Origin: Galactobacter valiniphilus
GTDB lineage: Bacteria; Actinomycetota; Actinomycetes; Actinomycetales; Micrococcaceae
Direction of reading: 5' to 3'
NCBI RefSeq assembly: GCF_003575975.1
Contig: NZ_QQXK01000005.1
Coordinates: 1-64,000, forward strand
DNA: 64,000 nucleotides
This document shows positions 27,401-36,332 of the stretch, in pieces. The notes beneath the pieces are model-generated. The model did not search any database. It saw only the letters and a list, made by a program, of their open reading frames with translations, and was not told the DNA's origin. The translations under genes and the position numbers were made by a program. Each line of letters begins with the position of its first letter. Position 1 is the stretch's first letter.

Positions 27401-28588
27401 GAGGAGATCCCCGGCGCGCCAGGGGTGGAGGCCGTCCCCGGCGTCCGGGCCTCGGGCAAGCTCGGCGTGCGCCTGGCCCTGAGCCTCATCACCTCGCTCT
27501 CCGAGGCGGAGGCCGTGCGCCTCGAGGCCGGCGCGCCCTACGACTCCGTGGCGGACGTCCGCGACCGCGCCCGGCCCACGCGCACCAATCTGCGCCGCCT
27601 GGCCCAGCTCGGCGCGCTCGACCGCTTCCTCGTCAAGGGGGCCGGGGGCCGGGCCGATCTGGTGCACCACCTCGACGCCCAGCGCGAGGGTCTCATGAAC
27701 GGCGTGGGCGCTCGCCGCGGGGCGGGCGCCTCCGGCTCCCGCAAGGCGGTGCGGCGGCAGGTGGACGGGCAGCTGGCGCTGCCGCTCGGCGTGGACCTGG
27801 AGACGAGCGCGCTCACGCCGCTCTTCCCCGAGCCAACGCCAACGCAGCGCATCCGCGAGGAGCTTGACCTCACGGCCGCCGACCTCTCCGGCCACCTCAT
27901 GAGCGCGCACCACGCCTTCCTCGACAAGGTGGGCGCCACGCCCTCCGACCGGCTGCTGACCCTGCGCTCCGGTTCGCGCGTGCTCGTGGCCGGGGTGCGC
28001 GTCGCGACCCAGACGCCACCCATGCGCTCGGGCGAGCGCGTGGTGTTTCTGTCCCTCGACGATGGCCACGGCTGCGTCGACATCGCCTTCTTCACGCAGG
28101 CCCAGCACGCCACAGGCCCGCTGCTCTTCGCCTCGAACCTCATGCTCGTGGAGGGGGTTACGCGCCGCACCGGGCCGCGCGCGGTCTCGGTGCAGGCGCT
28201 GAAGGCCTGGGACCTGCAGGGCCCGAACGCCGCGCTGCCGGGCGCCGACTATCTCGAGCGCACCGAGGGGGAGTGGCGCGCCGCCCTGCGCCGCGACCCC
28301 GAGCTCACCGTGCCGGGCGAGGCGGGCGGCTGGTACCGAGGGATCGTGCGGGCCGGTGCCAACGGGGCCACGGCGGCCGAGCTCGCCCCGGCCGGGGCGC
28401 TGGCCCCCACCCGGGCGGGCTCCGGTGCGGCCGCGGGCCGCGGTGCCCGACGCCGCGTGGCAGGGGCCGTGGTGGGACGTCCCGTTCCGTGGCGGCCGGG
28501 TGATGGCTCGGACGCCACGGGTGGCGGGGGAGACGGCCTCGGCGCGCTGGGCGAGAGCCGGGTCAAGAAGGCGGGCGGCATGGGCTGA
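24407..28588 (+). CDS. dnaE2: DnaE2, error-prone DNA polymerase III alpha subunit
   Basis: 1393 residues, longer than the usual 1050-1100 or so. An N-terminal PHP domain begins with HLHVASAFSAHYG. An unusual Arg/Pro/Gly-rich stretch lies at about 70-190. The polymerase core follows, with catalytic Asp residues in PDIDVDVE (near 514-521). A tandem helix-hairpin-helix region and an OB domain (RVLVAGVRV) come next, then a low-complexity Ala/Arg/Gly tail. It performs damage-tolerant, mutagenic synthesis with ImuB under SOS control. ATG overlaps the DUF6504 stop. Separate replicative dnaE1 is assumed elsewhere. The low-complexity segments explain the extra length. Confidence 0.93.
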   Translation: MSFTHLHVASAFSAHYGVDWPDALAAEAKAEGAWALAATDRDGLYGLVKHVGACLGAGLAPIAGVDLALLPERGHRRGAPPAREEASRGARTASATHAPGGRSKPSGRVVILARGAGAQSGLGTRFLPAGRAGTPRPAPAGAGYAALCSLVSLAHAGASPHDGGLAPVRDLSPEARHTRRPRPGAVGPSPDPQVSVGVTPTQLASLVRAPGGAPALTVLLGPDSDVGRAAAARDYRGARVALRAWKEALGPGALAVEVVSHYAEPGAPYSMAHAVRMLRIARELGVPAVLSNAVRYLHPDGAATADVLDAVRLLSPLSLGLTPPHPGEALQANGQGWLKPARDMHALAAELAYELGAGNEAAIELLRDTEDLAAASALDPLADLGWGVPSVPEASVLGLSGDPQEILRARCEEGLERHFGPGAPGSAFGKAGRPGARERLEHELGIIADLGFAGYFLTVATATDLIRSLGVRSAARGSGASSLVAYLTGISHVNPLAHDLIFERFLSRDRTSLPDIDVDVESARRHEVYRELFRRFGSERTTLMSMQNAYRARGAVRDAGMALGLEGEETDAIAKSLWRFSAGSFREAIDAMPELRPLAQRLEADRAKGGHQVDLLVDLTERLDRLPRHISMHPCGVILSDARLLTRTPVQASGLGLPMSQFDKHDMDPMGLLKLDVLGVRMQSTIAYTLEEIARIHGDGAAVHAAGQHERVSMGAWYEGRKEYSGVVRRVPDGAGAPDGLTLPGAAPTPSGTSLPPWLGQDGVIDLSLVPLDDEATYEMIRTTNTLGVFQIESPGQRELIGKLAPTEFNDLIIDISLFRPGPMQSDMVRPFLEQRHGFAEEAYPHPDLAPILAETHGVVVFHEQVLRMLDVMTGCGLAQADVLRRRLGNPAKEPAVERFFRAETLKRGYPLPIIDRVWATLAAFGSFGFCKAHGAAFAVPTYHSAWLKTHHPEAFLAGLFEHDPGMYPRRLLIAEARRLGVPLLPLDVNHSGRRFAVEEIPGAPGVEAVPGVRASGKLGVRLALSLITSLSEAEAVRLEAGAPYDSVADVRDRARPTRTNLRRLAQLGALDRFLVKGAGGRADLVHHLDAQREGLMNGVGARRGAGASGSRKAVRRQVDGQLALPLGVDLETSALTPLFPEPTPTQRIREELDLTAADLSGHLMSAHHAFLDKVGATPSDRLLTLRSGSRVLVAGVRVATQTPPMRSGERVVFLSLDDGHGCVDIAFFTQAQHATGPLLFASNLMLVEGVTRRTGPRAVSVQALKAWDLQGPNAALPGADYLERTEGEWRAALRRDPELTVPGEAGGWYRGIVRAGANGATAAELAPAGALAPTRAGSGAAAGRGARRRVAGAVVGRPVPWRPGDGSDATGGGGDGLGALGESRVKKAGGMG

Positions 28589-28661
28589 GGCAGGCGCACG
28601 CCTCGGGGCGCGGCCCGGCCTCGCTGCCGGCGCGGGCCTGGCGCCAGGCGGAGGGGGGTTC

Positions 28662-28674
28662 TACGCTCCAGAGC
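28662..28674 (+). promoter_or_regulatory. -10 element for a leaderless mRNA (lipoprotein gene)
   Basis: TACGCT (28662-28667), 7 nt, then ATG 28675. Identical hexamer and spacing to the VOC gene on the other strand. Confidence 0.6.
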
Positions 28675-29241
28675 ATGAATCGACGATCACTCGGCGGCCC
28701 GCACGCCCTGGCCCTCGCGTTGGCCCTTCCCCTGGCAACGGCGCTGGGCGGTTGCGTGCAGGCTTCGCCCGTCGCCGACGTGGCGGCGTCGAACCCCGCC
28801 GGCGACCCGCGGGCGCTGGAGCTCTGCAGGCAGGCGGGCCAGGCGATGCTTCCCTCCACGGAGGGGCTGAGCGTGGTGGCTGACGACGCGCTGCTGATCG
28901 AGGGCGACGCGACGAACGAGGGCCAGCTGCGCTGCACGTGGGCCTCCGCCGGAGAGCCGGTCCTCGGGCTCAGCGTGGTCGATCGCGAGGACACGCCGGT
29001 GCTGGACCTCGACAATCCCTTGTACCGCACGGATCCCCGGGTGCAAGGCGGCGCGGTGATCGTCGGGGCGGAGGGGGAGACCCTGGCCGAGGTCGGCGGG
29101 GTCAGCGCGCACTTTCCCGAGCGGACGCTGGGCCTCACCATCGCTGGCCAGGCCGGACAGCAGCTCCTGGGCGAGACCAGCGTGACGGACGCCGTCGGGC
29201 TCCTGGTCGACGTCTCAGGGGCCATCGCCGAGCTCAAGTAA
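28675..29241 (+). CDS. Predicted lipoprotein, function unknown
   Basis: 188 residues. A lipoprotein signal peptide has a basic start (MNRR), an Ala/Leu core and a lipobox ATALGGC, with the acylated Cys near residue 27. The mature part has two further Cys residues (ELCRQAG and LRCTWAS), likely a disulphide, as in DUF3558-like actinobacterial lipoproteins; that comparison is tentative. Start codon supported by the leaderless -10. Exported and anchored to the outer face of the membrane. Confidence 0.8.
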   Translation: MNRRSLGGPHALALALALPLATALGGCVQASPVADVAASNPAGDPRALELCRQAGQAMLPSTEGLSVVADDALLIEGDATNEGQLRCTWASAGEPVLGLSVVDREDTPVLDLDNPLYRTDPRVQGGAVIVGAEGETLAEVGGVSAHFPERTLGLTIAGQAGQQLLGETSVTDAVGLLVDVSGAIAELK

Positions 29242-29271
29242 GGGCAGCGCCGCCACCGGAAGGACGAGAGC

Positions 29272-29724
29272 ATGCATCCCCTGCACGAGACCATCGTCAT
29301 CACCGCCACGCTGCCGGCGCCCCCGGGAGCGGTGTGGGAGCAGCTGGCCGACCCGGAGCTCCGGCTCGCCTGGACGGTGCCGCCCGGACAGGAGCTCGTC
29401 TACGACGCCACCGACTTCAGTGAGGGCGGCCGCGACCACTACCGCTGCGGCCCGGCGGGCCGGCTCGGCCTGGACGGCGAGGTGCGCTACCTACGGCTCA
29501 TCCCCGGCTCGCTCCTGGTGCACAGCGAGCTGCTCGGCACGCCGGAGGGCCCGCTCAGCGCCGCGCTGCTGAGCTGGGAGCTCGAGGACCACGGAGCCAC
29601 CACGCGGCTGCGCCTGTGCGGTCAGGTGACGTCCTTTGCCGGGCTCGCCGTGATCGAGGGGCACCGCGAGGGCTTCGCCGCCTCGCTGCGCCAGCTCGAG
29701 GCGGTCCTGGCCTCCCGCGCCTGA
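29272..29724 (+). CDS. SRPBCC (START-like) domain protein
   Basis: 150 residues with the AHSA1/SRPBCC pattern: an early strand (TIVITATLPAPPGAVWEQLADPELRLAWTV, a few residues beyond the typical start), central strands, and a long C-terminal helix GHREGFAASLRQLEAVL. These bind hydrophobic ligands or act as enzymes on them. ATG 29272 has GGAAGGA 8 nt upstream and lies 30 nt after the lipoprotein stop, so it probably shares its transcript. Confidence 0.8.
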   Translation: MHPLHETIVITATLPAPPGAVWEQLADPELRLAWTVPPGQELVYDATDFSEGGRDHYRCGPAGRLGLDGEVRYLRLIPGSLLVHSELLGTPEGPLSAALLSWELEDHGATTRLRLCGQVTSFAGLAVIEGHREGFAASLRQLEAVLASRA

Positions 29725-29760
29725 CCCGACGAGCCGCCGTCGGGCCGTGACCCTGGGGCG

Positions 29761-30642
29761 CTAGCCCCTGGATGCGGCGGGCGTGAAGCGCCGGGCGCCG
29801 CCGCTGACCCGGATGCCACCCTCGGCCGGGATGTCCACGAGCAATCGACTGGGGCGGCCCACGTGCGCCCCCTGCAGGATCTTGACCCTGCCGTCCGCCG
29901 GGGCCCTGCCGACGTGGCGCAGGTACGCGCCGGTGGAGGCGGCCGCCGAGCCCGTCGCCGGGTCCTCGGTGAGGCGACCCACCGGGAAGAGGTTGCGGGC
30001 CTCGTAGAGCGCCTCGCCGAGCGGCGAGAGGACGGTCACCGTGCCGGTCCAGCCGCGCTGCGTCATGAGCGGCGCCAGGGCGCGCGGGTCGAAGCGGAAC
30101 TGGTGGAAGAGCTCGCGCTCGCGCAGCACCAGGACCGGGTGCCAGTTCCCGGCGAAGGATTCGAGCGCCGGGACACCGGGGGCCAGGTCGTCCTCGCGCA
30201 GCGCCAGGATCTCCAGCAGGCGCTCCAGCGCCAGCGGATCGAGCTCGCGCACCGCCGGCTCCACGGAGGTGAAGGAGACGACCGCCTCGGTGCCGGCGTC
30301 GCGGGAGGCGGAGATCGCCACCTCGCCAGCCGGCGTCTCGAAGAGCATCTCGGCGAAGCCGTGGGCGTCGAAGAGCTCCACGGCGGTGGCGACGGTCGCG
30401 TGCCCGCAGAAGGGGATCTCGGCCGCCGGGGTGAAATAGCGCATGCCCACGCGGGCAACCCCACCGGGTTCGGTGGGGTGCGTCAGGGAGACGACAAAGG
30501 CGCTCTCTGGGTAGCCGAGCTTGGAGGCCAGCGCCTGCATGTCCTCGGCGCCGAGGCGGGAGGCATCCGGCACCACCCCGGCCGGGTTTCCTCCCTGCGG
30601 GGCGTCGGCGAAGGCGGTGTAGTGCAGCGGCTCGGTACTCAT
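29761..30642 (-). CDS. PhzF family protein (isomerase/epimerase fold)
   Basis: 293 residues. The duplicated DapF-like fold is evident: DAPQGGNPAGVV near the start, PESAFVV with the catalytic-position Glu, IPFCGHATVATA in the first half, and [15 protein letters not shown] in the second. Known members include phenazine biosynthesis PhzF and many of unknown substrate. ATG 30642 is 1 nt after the stop of the P-type ATPase gene, so they are cotranscribed. No phenazine genes nearby. Confidence 0.88.
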   Translation of the reverse strand: MSTEPLHYTAFADAPQGGNPAGVVPDASRLGAEDMQALASKLGYPESAFVVSLTHPTEPGGVARVGMRYFTPAAEIPFCGHATVATAVELFDAHGFAEMLFETPAGEVAISASRDAGTEAVVSFTSVEPAVRELDPLALERLLEILALREDDLAPGVPALESFAGNWHPVLVLRERELFHQFRFDPRALAPLMTQRGWTGTVTVLSPLGEALYEARNLFPVGRLTEDPATGSAAASTGAYLRHVGRAPADGRVKILQGAHVGRPSRLLVDIPAEGGIRVSGGARRFTPAASRG

Positions 30643-30643
30643 A

Positions 30644-32608
30644 TCAGGGGCCAACCGACTCGGACGGCGCCGCATTCCCGGGCGCATGGGCGGGAAGCGC
30701 GAGCACCGGCGGCCGCAGGGCCCGCAGGGCGTAGAGGATCGCCGCGAGATCGACGAGCTCCTGCGTGAGCGCCCCGGCCACGGCGGGGATCGCGCCGGTC
30801 GCTGCGACGAGCATGAGGCCAACGCTCAGCACGATGCCGATCCAGATGGACGTGAGCGCCACGCGCAGCGTGTGGCGGCCGATGCTCAACGCCTCGGCGA
30901 GCGGGCGCAGTGAGTCGCGCAGGATCACCGCATCGGCGGCGTCGCCGGCCGCGGTGGCACCGCGGGCGCCCATCGCCACGCCCACGTCCGCGGCCGCGAG
31001 CACGGGGGCGTCGTTGACGCCGTCGCCCACCATGACCACTGGGCGCGGGGAGAGTTCCGCGGCGAGCCGCACCTTGTCGGCCGGCAGCAGCTCGGCGTGC
31101 ACCTCCGTGATCCCCACGCTCGCGGCGACCGGCGCGGCCGTGGCCTCGACGTCGCCCGTCAGGATCACCTGGCGCGCCACGCCGTTCTCGCGCAGCCACG
31201 CCGTGACCGCGGCCGCCTCCGGCCGCGGCGCGTCCTGCAGCACGAGCGTCCCGGCGAAGACGCCGTCCACCGCCACGTAGGCCGCGGCCTGCCCCGCCGA
31301 GAGCGGCGCGCGCTCGAGGCCCGGCGCCAGGGAGGCGACCCAGGCCGGCTTGCCCACCGCCACCTCGCGGCCCTCCACCCGGGCCAGGACGCCATTGGTC
31401 GCGACCTCGCTCGCCCCGTCCACGGCGGGAAGCTGCAGGCCGCGCGCCTCGGCGGCGGCGATGATGCCCGCGGCCAGGACGTGAGAGGAGGCCTGTTCGG
31501 CGGCAGCGGCGAGGCGCAGCACCTCGTCGGCCACCGCCCCGCCGGCCGGGCGCACCGCCACGAGCTCCGGGCGGCCCGCCGTCAGGGTCCCGGTCTTATC
31601 GAACGCGGCCGAACGCAGCCGACCCAGGCGTTCGAGCACGCCGCCGTCCTTGACCACCACGCCGGCCCGCGAGGCGCGGGAGAGACCGCCGAGAAAGGCG
31701 ACGGGAGCCGCGATGAGCAGCGGGCACGGGGTCGCCAGCACGAGGACCTGCGCAAAGCGCAGTGGGTCCCCGGAGAGCGCCCAGGCACCGCCCGCCAGGA
31801 GCAGGGAGAAGGCGGTGAAGGGGAGGGCAAAGCGATCGGCGAGGCGCACGGTCGGCGCCTTGTTCTCCTGCGCACGGCGCACGAGCGCCACGATCTGCTG
31901 GAACTGGCTCTGATCCGCCGCGCGCAGGGCGATGAGCCGCACGACCGTGCTGCCGTTGACGGCGCCGGAGGCCACCTCGTCGCCGGCTCCCAGGCCCACG
32001 GGGAGAGACTCGCCCGTGAGGGAGGACAGATCGAACTCCGCCGCCTCCAGCAGGCGCCCGTCCACGGGCACCACCTCGCCGGGCCGCACGAGCACGGTGT
32101 CCCCGGCCAGCAGTTCGGCGGCGTCCACTTCGGCCTGCGTGCCATCGGCCGCCACGCGGACCGCGCGTTGGGGAGCATGATGCAACAGCGCGTCCAGATC
32201 AGCCTTGGCGCGGGACGCGGCGGCGTCCTCCAGCGCCTCGCCGCCGGAGAGCATGAGCATGACGATGAGCGCCGCCACGTACTCGCCCACCCACAGCGTG
32301 GCGAGCATCGCCACGACCGCCAGGATGTCCAGGCCCCAGTGCCCGCGCAGCATGTCCCTGACCATGCCCACGCACGTGTAGACCACGAAGGCGCCCACGT
32401 AGGCCGTCGCAATGATCCGGGCCGCCAGGGGCCAGCCGGCCGCGGCGCACACGAGGACCACCACCAGGACGGCGAGGGTTGCCGTGACCCACGGGTACGA
32501 GCGCAGGAAGCGCGCCACCGCCGTCATCCGGCCGCGCTGGGAAGGGGATGCAGGGGTGCGGTCGGGGGAGGCCGCCGCCGGGGGGAGAAGTGCCATGCAT
32601 TCAAGCAT
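30644..32608 (-). CDS. P1B-type metal-transporting ATPase with a TPCP motif
   Basis: 654 residues from ATG 32608, or 627 from ATG 32527; the first 27 residues look unlike the family. There is no N-terminal heavy-metal domain. Motifs in order: TGES near 192, TPCP (Cys295) in the metal-binding helix, phosphorylation DKTGT, and GDGVNDAP. The last helices carry QELVD. A TPCP helix with a late QExxD is what I associate with the P1B-5 (Nia-type, Ni/Fe) group, unlike CPC copper or SPC cobalt pumps. The metal is inferred. PhzF follows directly; thrS is divergent. Confidence 0.85.
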   Translation of the reverse strand: MLECMALLPPAAASPDRTPASPSQRGRMTAVARFLRSYPWVTATLAVLVVVLVCAAAGWPLAARIIATAYVGAFVVYTCVGMVRDMLRGHWGLDILAVVAMLATLWVGEYVAALIVMLMLSGGEALEDAAASRAKADLDALLHHAPQRAVRVAADGTQAEVDAAELLAGDTVLVRPGEVVPVDGRLLEAAEFDLSSLTGESLPVGLGAGDEVASGAVNGSTVVRLIALRAADQSQFQQIVALVRRAQENKAPTVRLADRFALPFTAFSLLLAGGAWALSGDPLRFAQVLVLATPCPLLIAAPVAFLGGLSRASRAGVVVKDGGVLERLGRLRSAAFDKTGTLTAGRPELVAVRPAGGAVADEVLRLAAAAEQASSHVLAAGIIAAAEARGLQLPAVDGASEVATNGVLARVEGREVAVGKPAWVASLAPGLERAPLSAGQAAAYVAVDGVFAGTLVLQDAPRPEAAAVTAWLRENGVARQVILTGDVEATAAPVAASVGITEVHAELLPADKVRLAAELSPRPVVMVGDGVNDAPVLAAADVGVAMGARGATAAGDAADAVILRDSLRPLAEALSIGRHTLRVALTSIWIGIVLSVGLMLVAATGAIPAVAGALTQELVDLAAILYALRALRPPVLALPAHAPGNAAPSESVGP

Positions 32609-32714
32609 GCCCTGCCCGGCCCGCGGCGGCGAGACCCCAGGGGTGGGCGGCGCGCCGGAGGCGAGCGCCCGACGTCGTGCCTCGCCTCGCGTGCACCGCC
32701 CGCCTTCGGCGAGC

Positions 32715-32730
32715 GGTGACCTGGGTCACC
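32715..32730. promoter_or_regulatory. Inverted repeat in the divergent region of the metal ATPase and thrS
   Basis: GGTGACC-TG-GGTCACC, a perfect 7-2-7 repeat. It is followed by a second 9-bp inverted repeat (32737-32745 with 32748-32756) and a -10-like TACGAT at 32769-32774 facing thrS. The first repeat has the look of a dimeric regulator site; which gene it serves is unknown. Confidence 0.4.
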
Positions 32731-32844
32731 CTCGGGGCGGCATCCTCGGATGCCGCGGCGCGCTGGACTACGATTGACCCCGGCTGGCCGTGGTCACCGT
32801 ATGCCACATGCCCTGAAGCCGTCATTCACGAAAGAGGACCTCCC

Positions 32845-34866
32845 GTGTCGCAGAACATCACGCTCACCATCGACGGCAACGAGCGGGAGGTGATTCAGGG
32901 GACCACCGGCGCCGAGCTCTTCTTCGAGGACCGCAGCATCGTGGTGATGCGCGTCGACGGTGCCCTGCAGGACCTCTCCCGCGAGCTCGTGGCCGGCACC
33001 ACCGTGGAGGGCGTCACGATCGACTCGGAGGACGGCCTCAACGTCCTGCGCCACTCGACGGCCCACGTCATGGCCCAGGCGGTGCAGCAGCTGCGCCCCG
33101 ACGCCAAGCTCGGCATCGGCCCGTACATCAAGGACGGCTTCTACTTCGACTTCGACGTCGAGGAACCCTTCACGCCGGAGGACCTCAAGACGCTCGAGAA
33201 GATGATGCTCAAGATCGTCAACCAGAACCAGAAGTTCGAGCGCCGCGTGGTCACGCCCGCCGAGGCCCGCGAGGTCATGGCGGACGAGCCCTACAAGCTC
33301 ATCCTGCTCGACAAGGCGGACGCCGCCGACGAGTCAGGCGAGGGCGTCTCCGTCGAGGTCGGCGCCGGCGAGACGACGATCTACTCCAACGTCGACCGCA
33401 AGTCGGGCGACGTCGTGTGGTGCGATCTGTGCCGCGGCCCGCACCTGCAGAACACCAAGATCATCTCCAACGCCTTCGCGCTCACGCGCTCGGCGGCCGC
33501 CTACTGGCTCGGCAGCGAGAAGAACAAGCAGCTGCAGCGCATCTACGGCACGGCCTGGCCCACCAAGGAGGACCTCAAGGCCTACCAGGAGCGCCTGGCC
33601 GAGGCCGAGCGCCGCGATCACCGCCGCCTCGGCTCCGAGCTCGACCTCTTCTCCTTCCCCGACGAGCTGGGCTCCGGCCTGCCGGTGTTCCACCCCAAGG
33701 GCGGCATCATCAAGCGCGAGATGGAGGACTACGTCCGCGACCGCCACGTGGAGGAGGGCTTCCAGTACGTCGGCACGCCGCACATCTCCAAGGACGGCCT
33801 GTTCCACACCTCGGGCCACCTGCCGTACTACGCCGACACCATGTTCCCCGCCCTGCGCGTGGACGAGGAGTACGACGAGGACGGCAACGTCACCAAGCCG
33901 GGCCAGGACTACCGCCTCAAGGCGATGAACTGCCCCATGCACAACCTCATCTTCCGTGGCCGCGGCCGCTCCTACCGCGAGCTGCCCCTGCGCCTCTTCG
34001 AGTTCGGTCACGTGTACCGCTACGAGAAGTCCGGCGTGGTCCACGGCCTGACGCGCGTGCGCGGCTTTGCCCAGGACGACTCGCACTCCTATGTCACCAA
34101 GGAGCAGGCCCCCGCCGAGGTGGAGCACCTGCTGAACTTCATGCTCTCGCTGCTGCGCGACTTCGGCATGGACGACTTCTACCTCGAGCTCTCCACGCGC
34201 GACCCCGAGTCCGATAAGTTCATCGGCTCGGACGAGCAGTGGGAGGAGGCCACGGCCGTCCTCGAGCGCGTGGCCTCCGAGTCCGGCGTCGAGCTGGTCG
34301 CGGATCCGGGCGGAGCGGCGTTCTACGGCCCCAAGATCTCGGTCCAGGCCAAGGACGCGATCGGCCGCACGTGGCAGATGGGCACGGTCCAGTACGACTT
34401 CAACCAGCCCGCGCGCTTCGGCCTCGAGTACCAGGCCGCCGACGGCACCCGCCAGGAGCCGGTCATGATCCACGCCGCCAAGTTCGGCTCGATCGAGCGC
34501 TTCATGGGCGTGCTCGTGGAGCACTACGCCGGCGCCTTCCCGGCCTGGCTCGCCCCCGTGCAGGTGCGCGCCATCCCCGTGGCCGAGGCCTTCAACGACT
34601 ACCTCGCCGAGGTGGTCGCCAAGCTCAAGGCCCAGGGCATCCGCGCGGAGCTGGAGGACTCGAGCGATCGCTTCCCCAAGAAGATCCGCAACGCCTCCAA
34701 GGAGAAGATCCCGTTCGTGCTCATCGCCGGCGGCGAGGACCAGGAGGCTGGCGCTGTCTCCTTCCGCTACCGCGACGGCGAGCAGGACAATCAGGTGCCC
34801 GTGGACGAGGCCGTGGCCCGCATCGTGGCGCACGTGAAGAACCGGGTGAACACCGACCATGCCTGA
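32845..34866 (+). CDS. thrS: Threonyl-tRNA synthetase
   Basis: Class II synthetase, 673 residues from GTG 32845 (GAGG 7 nt upstream). Order: N-terminal TGS-type domain; editing domain with [10 protein letters not shown] (the HxxxH site); class II core with MNCPMHN supplying the zinc Cys, motif 2 YRYEKSG...RGFAQDD and motif 3 FGSIERF; anticodon-binding domain at the C-terminus. First gene of thrS-HIT-pgsA; the next gene overlaps by 8 nt. No T-box leader was recognised upstream. Confidence 0.97.
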   Translation: MSQNITLTIDGNEREVIQGTTGAELFFEDRSIVVMRVDGALQDLSRELVAGTTVEGVTIDSEDGLNVLRHSTAHVMAQAVQQLRPDAKLGIGPYIKDGFYFDFDVEEPFTPEDLKTLEKMMLKIVNQNQKFERRVVTPAEAREVMADEPYKLILLDKADAADESGEGVSVEVGAGETTIYSNVDRKSGDVVWCDLCRGPHLQNTKIISNAFALTRSAAAYWLGSEKNKQLQRIYGTAWPTKEDLKAYQERLAEAERRDHRRLGSELDLFSFPDELGSGLPVFHPKGGIIKREMEDYVRDRHVEEGFQYVGTPHISKDGLFHTSGHLPYYADTMFPALRVDEEYDEDGNVTKPGQDYRLKAMNCPMHNLIFRGRGRSYRELPLRLFEFGHVYRYEKSGVVHGLTRVRGFAQDDSHSYVTKEQAPAEVEHLLNFMLSLLRDFGMDDFYLELSTRDPESDKFIGSDEQWEEATAVLERVASESGVELVADPGGAAFYGPKISVQAKDAIGRTWQMGTVQYDFNQPARFGLEYQAADGTRQEPVMIHAAKFGSIERFMGVLVEHYAGAFPAWLAPVQVRAIPVAEAFNDYLAEVVAKLKAQGIRAELEDSSDRFPKKIRNASKEKIPFVLIAGGEDQEAGAVSFRYRDGEQDNQVPVDEAVARIVAHVKNRVNTDHA

Positions 34867-35458
34867 GCCCCAGCAGGCGGCCGGGCGCGTGCCCGGCGCC
34901 GATCCGGAGACGGACGCGGCGGCCACGGACGGCTTCGAGCTGCCCGCCGACCCGGACGCGCTCGGCCGCCTCTGGACGCCCTACCGCATGGCGTACATCA
35001 ACGCCGGTCAGGACCAGGTCAAGGACGAGGCGAGCTGCCCGTTCTGCTCGGCCCCGACCCGCAGCGATGAGGACGCGCTCATCGTCTTCCGCGGCGCGAC
35101 CTGCTTCGTGAACCTGAACCTGTACCCGTACAACCCGGGCCACATGATGGTGCTGCCGTACCGTCACGTGCCCGACTACACGGACATCACAGTGCAGGAG
35201 ACCGCGGAGATGGGCGCGCTGGCCCAGAAGGCGATGCGCGTGTTGCGCCACGTGTCCAAGCCGGCCGGCTTCAACCTCGGGATGAACCAAGGTCAGGCAG
35301 GCGGGGCGGGCATCGCCGCGCACCTGCACCAGCACGTCATCCCGCGCTGGAACGGGGACGCCAACTTCTTCCCGATCATCGCCAAGACCAAGGCGATCCC
35401 GGTGGTGCTGGGCGAGACGCTCGAGCTCATGCAGCGCGGCTGGGCGGAGGTCGAGTAG
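34859..35458 (+). CDS. HIT-family protein, Ap4A phosphorylase-like
   Basis: 199 residues. A CPFC pair near 60 precedes the HIT domain. The histidine triad is [10 protein letters not shown] near 155-164, and [17 protein letters not shown] is the conserved substrate strand. In M. tuberculosis the HIT protein in the same thrS-pgsA position is an Ap4A phosphorylase, so a dinucleoside polyphosphate substrate is a reasonable guess. ATG overlaps the end of thrS by 8 nt, giving coupled translation; Ap4A is made by synthetases. Confidence 0.88.
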   Translation: MPEPQQAAGRVPGADPETDAAATDGFELPADPDALGRLWTPYRMAYINAGQDQVKDEASCPFCSAPTRSDEDALIVFRGATCFVNLNLYPYNPGHMMVLPYRHVPDYTDITVQETAEMGALAQKAMRVLRHVSKPAGFNLGMNQGQAGGAGIAAHLHQHVIPRWNGDANFFPIIAKTKAIPVVLGETLELMQRGWAEVE

Positions 35459-35461
35459 CCC

Positions 35462-36097
35462 ATGCTTGATCGCTACGCGCGCGGCCTCTTCACCGCGCTC
35501 TTCACGCCGCTCGCCCGCGCCCTGCGCCGGGCCGGCGTCACGCCGGACGTCGTCACGATCGTGGGCTCCTTCGGCGCGATCCTGTCGGCGCTCATCGCCT
35601 ACCCGATGGGCCACCTCTTCTGGGGCACCGTCGCGGTGACGGTGTTCATCTTCTCCGACATGCTGGACGGCATCCTGTCCCGCCTGCCGGAGGAGGACGG
35701 CTCGGAACCGGTGCGCACCGAGGGCCAGAAGGCCTGGGGTTCGTTCCTCGACTCGACGCTGGACCGGGTGGTCGACTTCGTGCTCTTCGGGGCCGTGACC
35801 TTCTGGTTCCTGACCGGAGGCGGGCGCCCCGATCTGGGTGCACTGGCGCTGGCGAATCTCGCCCTGGGCGGCGTGGTCTCCTACGCCCGTGCCAAGGCCG
35901 AGTCGCTCGGCCTCGAGGCCAATGTCGGCCTGGCCGAGCGCAGCGAGCGCATCGTGCTCCTGCTCGTCTTCACGGGCTTCACCGGCCTGGGCCTGACCCC
36001 CTGGGTGCTCTACGGCGTCCTCTGGGTGCTCGCGATCGCGAGCGCCTTCACGGCGCTGCAGCGCGTGGCCCTGGTCCGCGCCCAGACGCGAGGCTGA
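35462..36097 (+). CDS. pgsA: CDP-alcohol phosphatidyltransferase, probable phosphatidylinositol phosphate synthase
   Basis: 211 residues with about six membrane helices. The CDP-alcohol motif is present but altered: DMLDGILSR has Ser where Ala is normal, then an insertion of about a dozen acidic/basic residues before GSFLDSTLDR, which supplies the last two Asp. The location after thrS and HIT is that of the mycobacterial phosphatidylinositol phosphate synthase, which makes the precursor of PI and its mannosides. The acyltransferase and mannosyltransferase genes that follow in mycobacteria are absent here. Role by synteny plus motif. Confidence 0.85.
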   Translation: MLDRYARGLFTALFTPLARALRRAGVTPDVVTIVGSFGAILSALIAYPMGHLFWGTVAVTVFIFSDMLDGILSRLPEEDGSEPVRTEGQKAWGSFLDSTLDRVVDFVLFGAVTFWFLTGGGRPDLGALALANLALGGVVSYARAKAESLGLEANVGLAERSERIVLLLVFTGFTGLGLTPWVLYGVLWVLAIASAFTALQRVALVRAQTRG

Positions 36098-36148
36098 GCC
36101 TTTCGACACCCAGGCCAAGCGCCCGACGTCGGGCCTTGCGTCGCTCTC

Positions 36149-36185
36149 GACGGCCCCCTCCCGCAACACGCGGGAGGGGGCCGTC
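36149..36185 (+). terminator. Terminator of the thrS-HIT-pgsA operon
   Basis: A 16-bp perfect GC stem (36149-36164 with 36170-36185) with a 5-nt loop, 52 nt past the pgsA stop. No T-tract. Confidence 0.72.
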
Positions 36186-36260
36186 GTGGCGTCTGGGGTT
36201 AGGTCGGGGGGCTGTGTCAAGTTTCGGGCCCCGGTGGGACGTCATATGTGAAGCGCACCC

Positions 36261-36291
36261 TTGGGTGCCCGCCCGGCGCCGTCCCTAACGT
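36261..36291 (+). promoter_or_regulatory. Candidate promoter of pdxS-pdxT
   Basis: TTGGGT (36261-36266) and TAACGT (36286-36291) are spaced 19 nt, with about 35 nt of leader before the pdxS ribosome binding site. No PdxR site or gene seen. Confidence 0.45.
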
Positions 36292-36332
36292 TGCTCGTGT
36301 TCAACCCCACCGAACCGCGAAGCAGGAGCATC

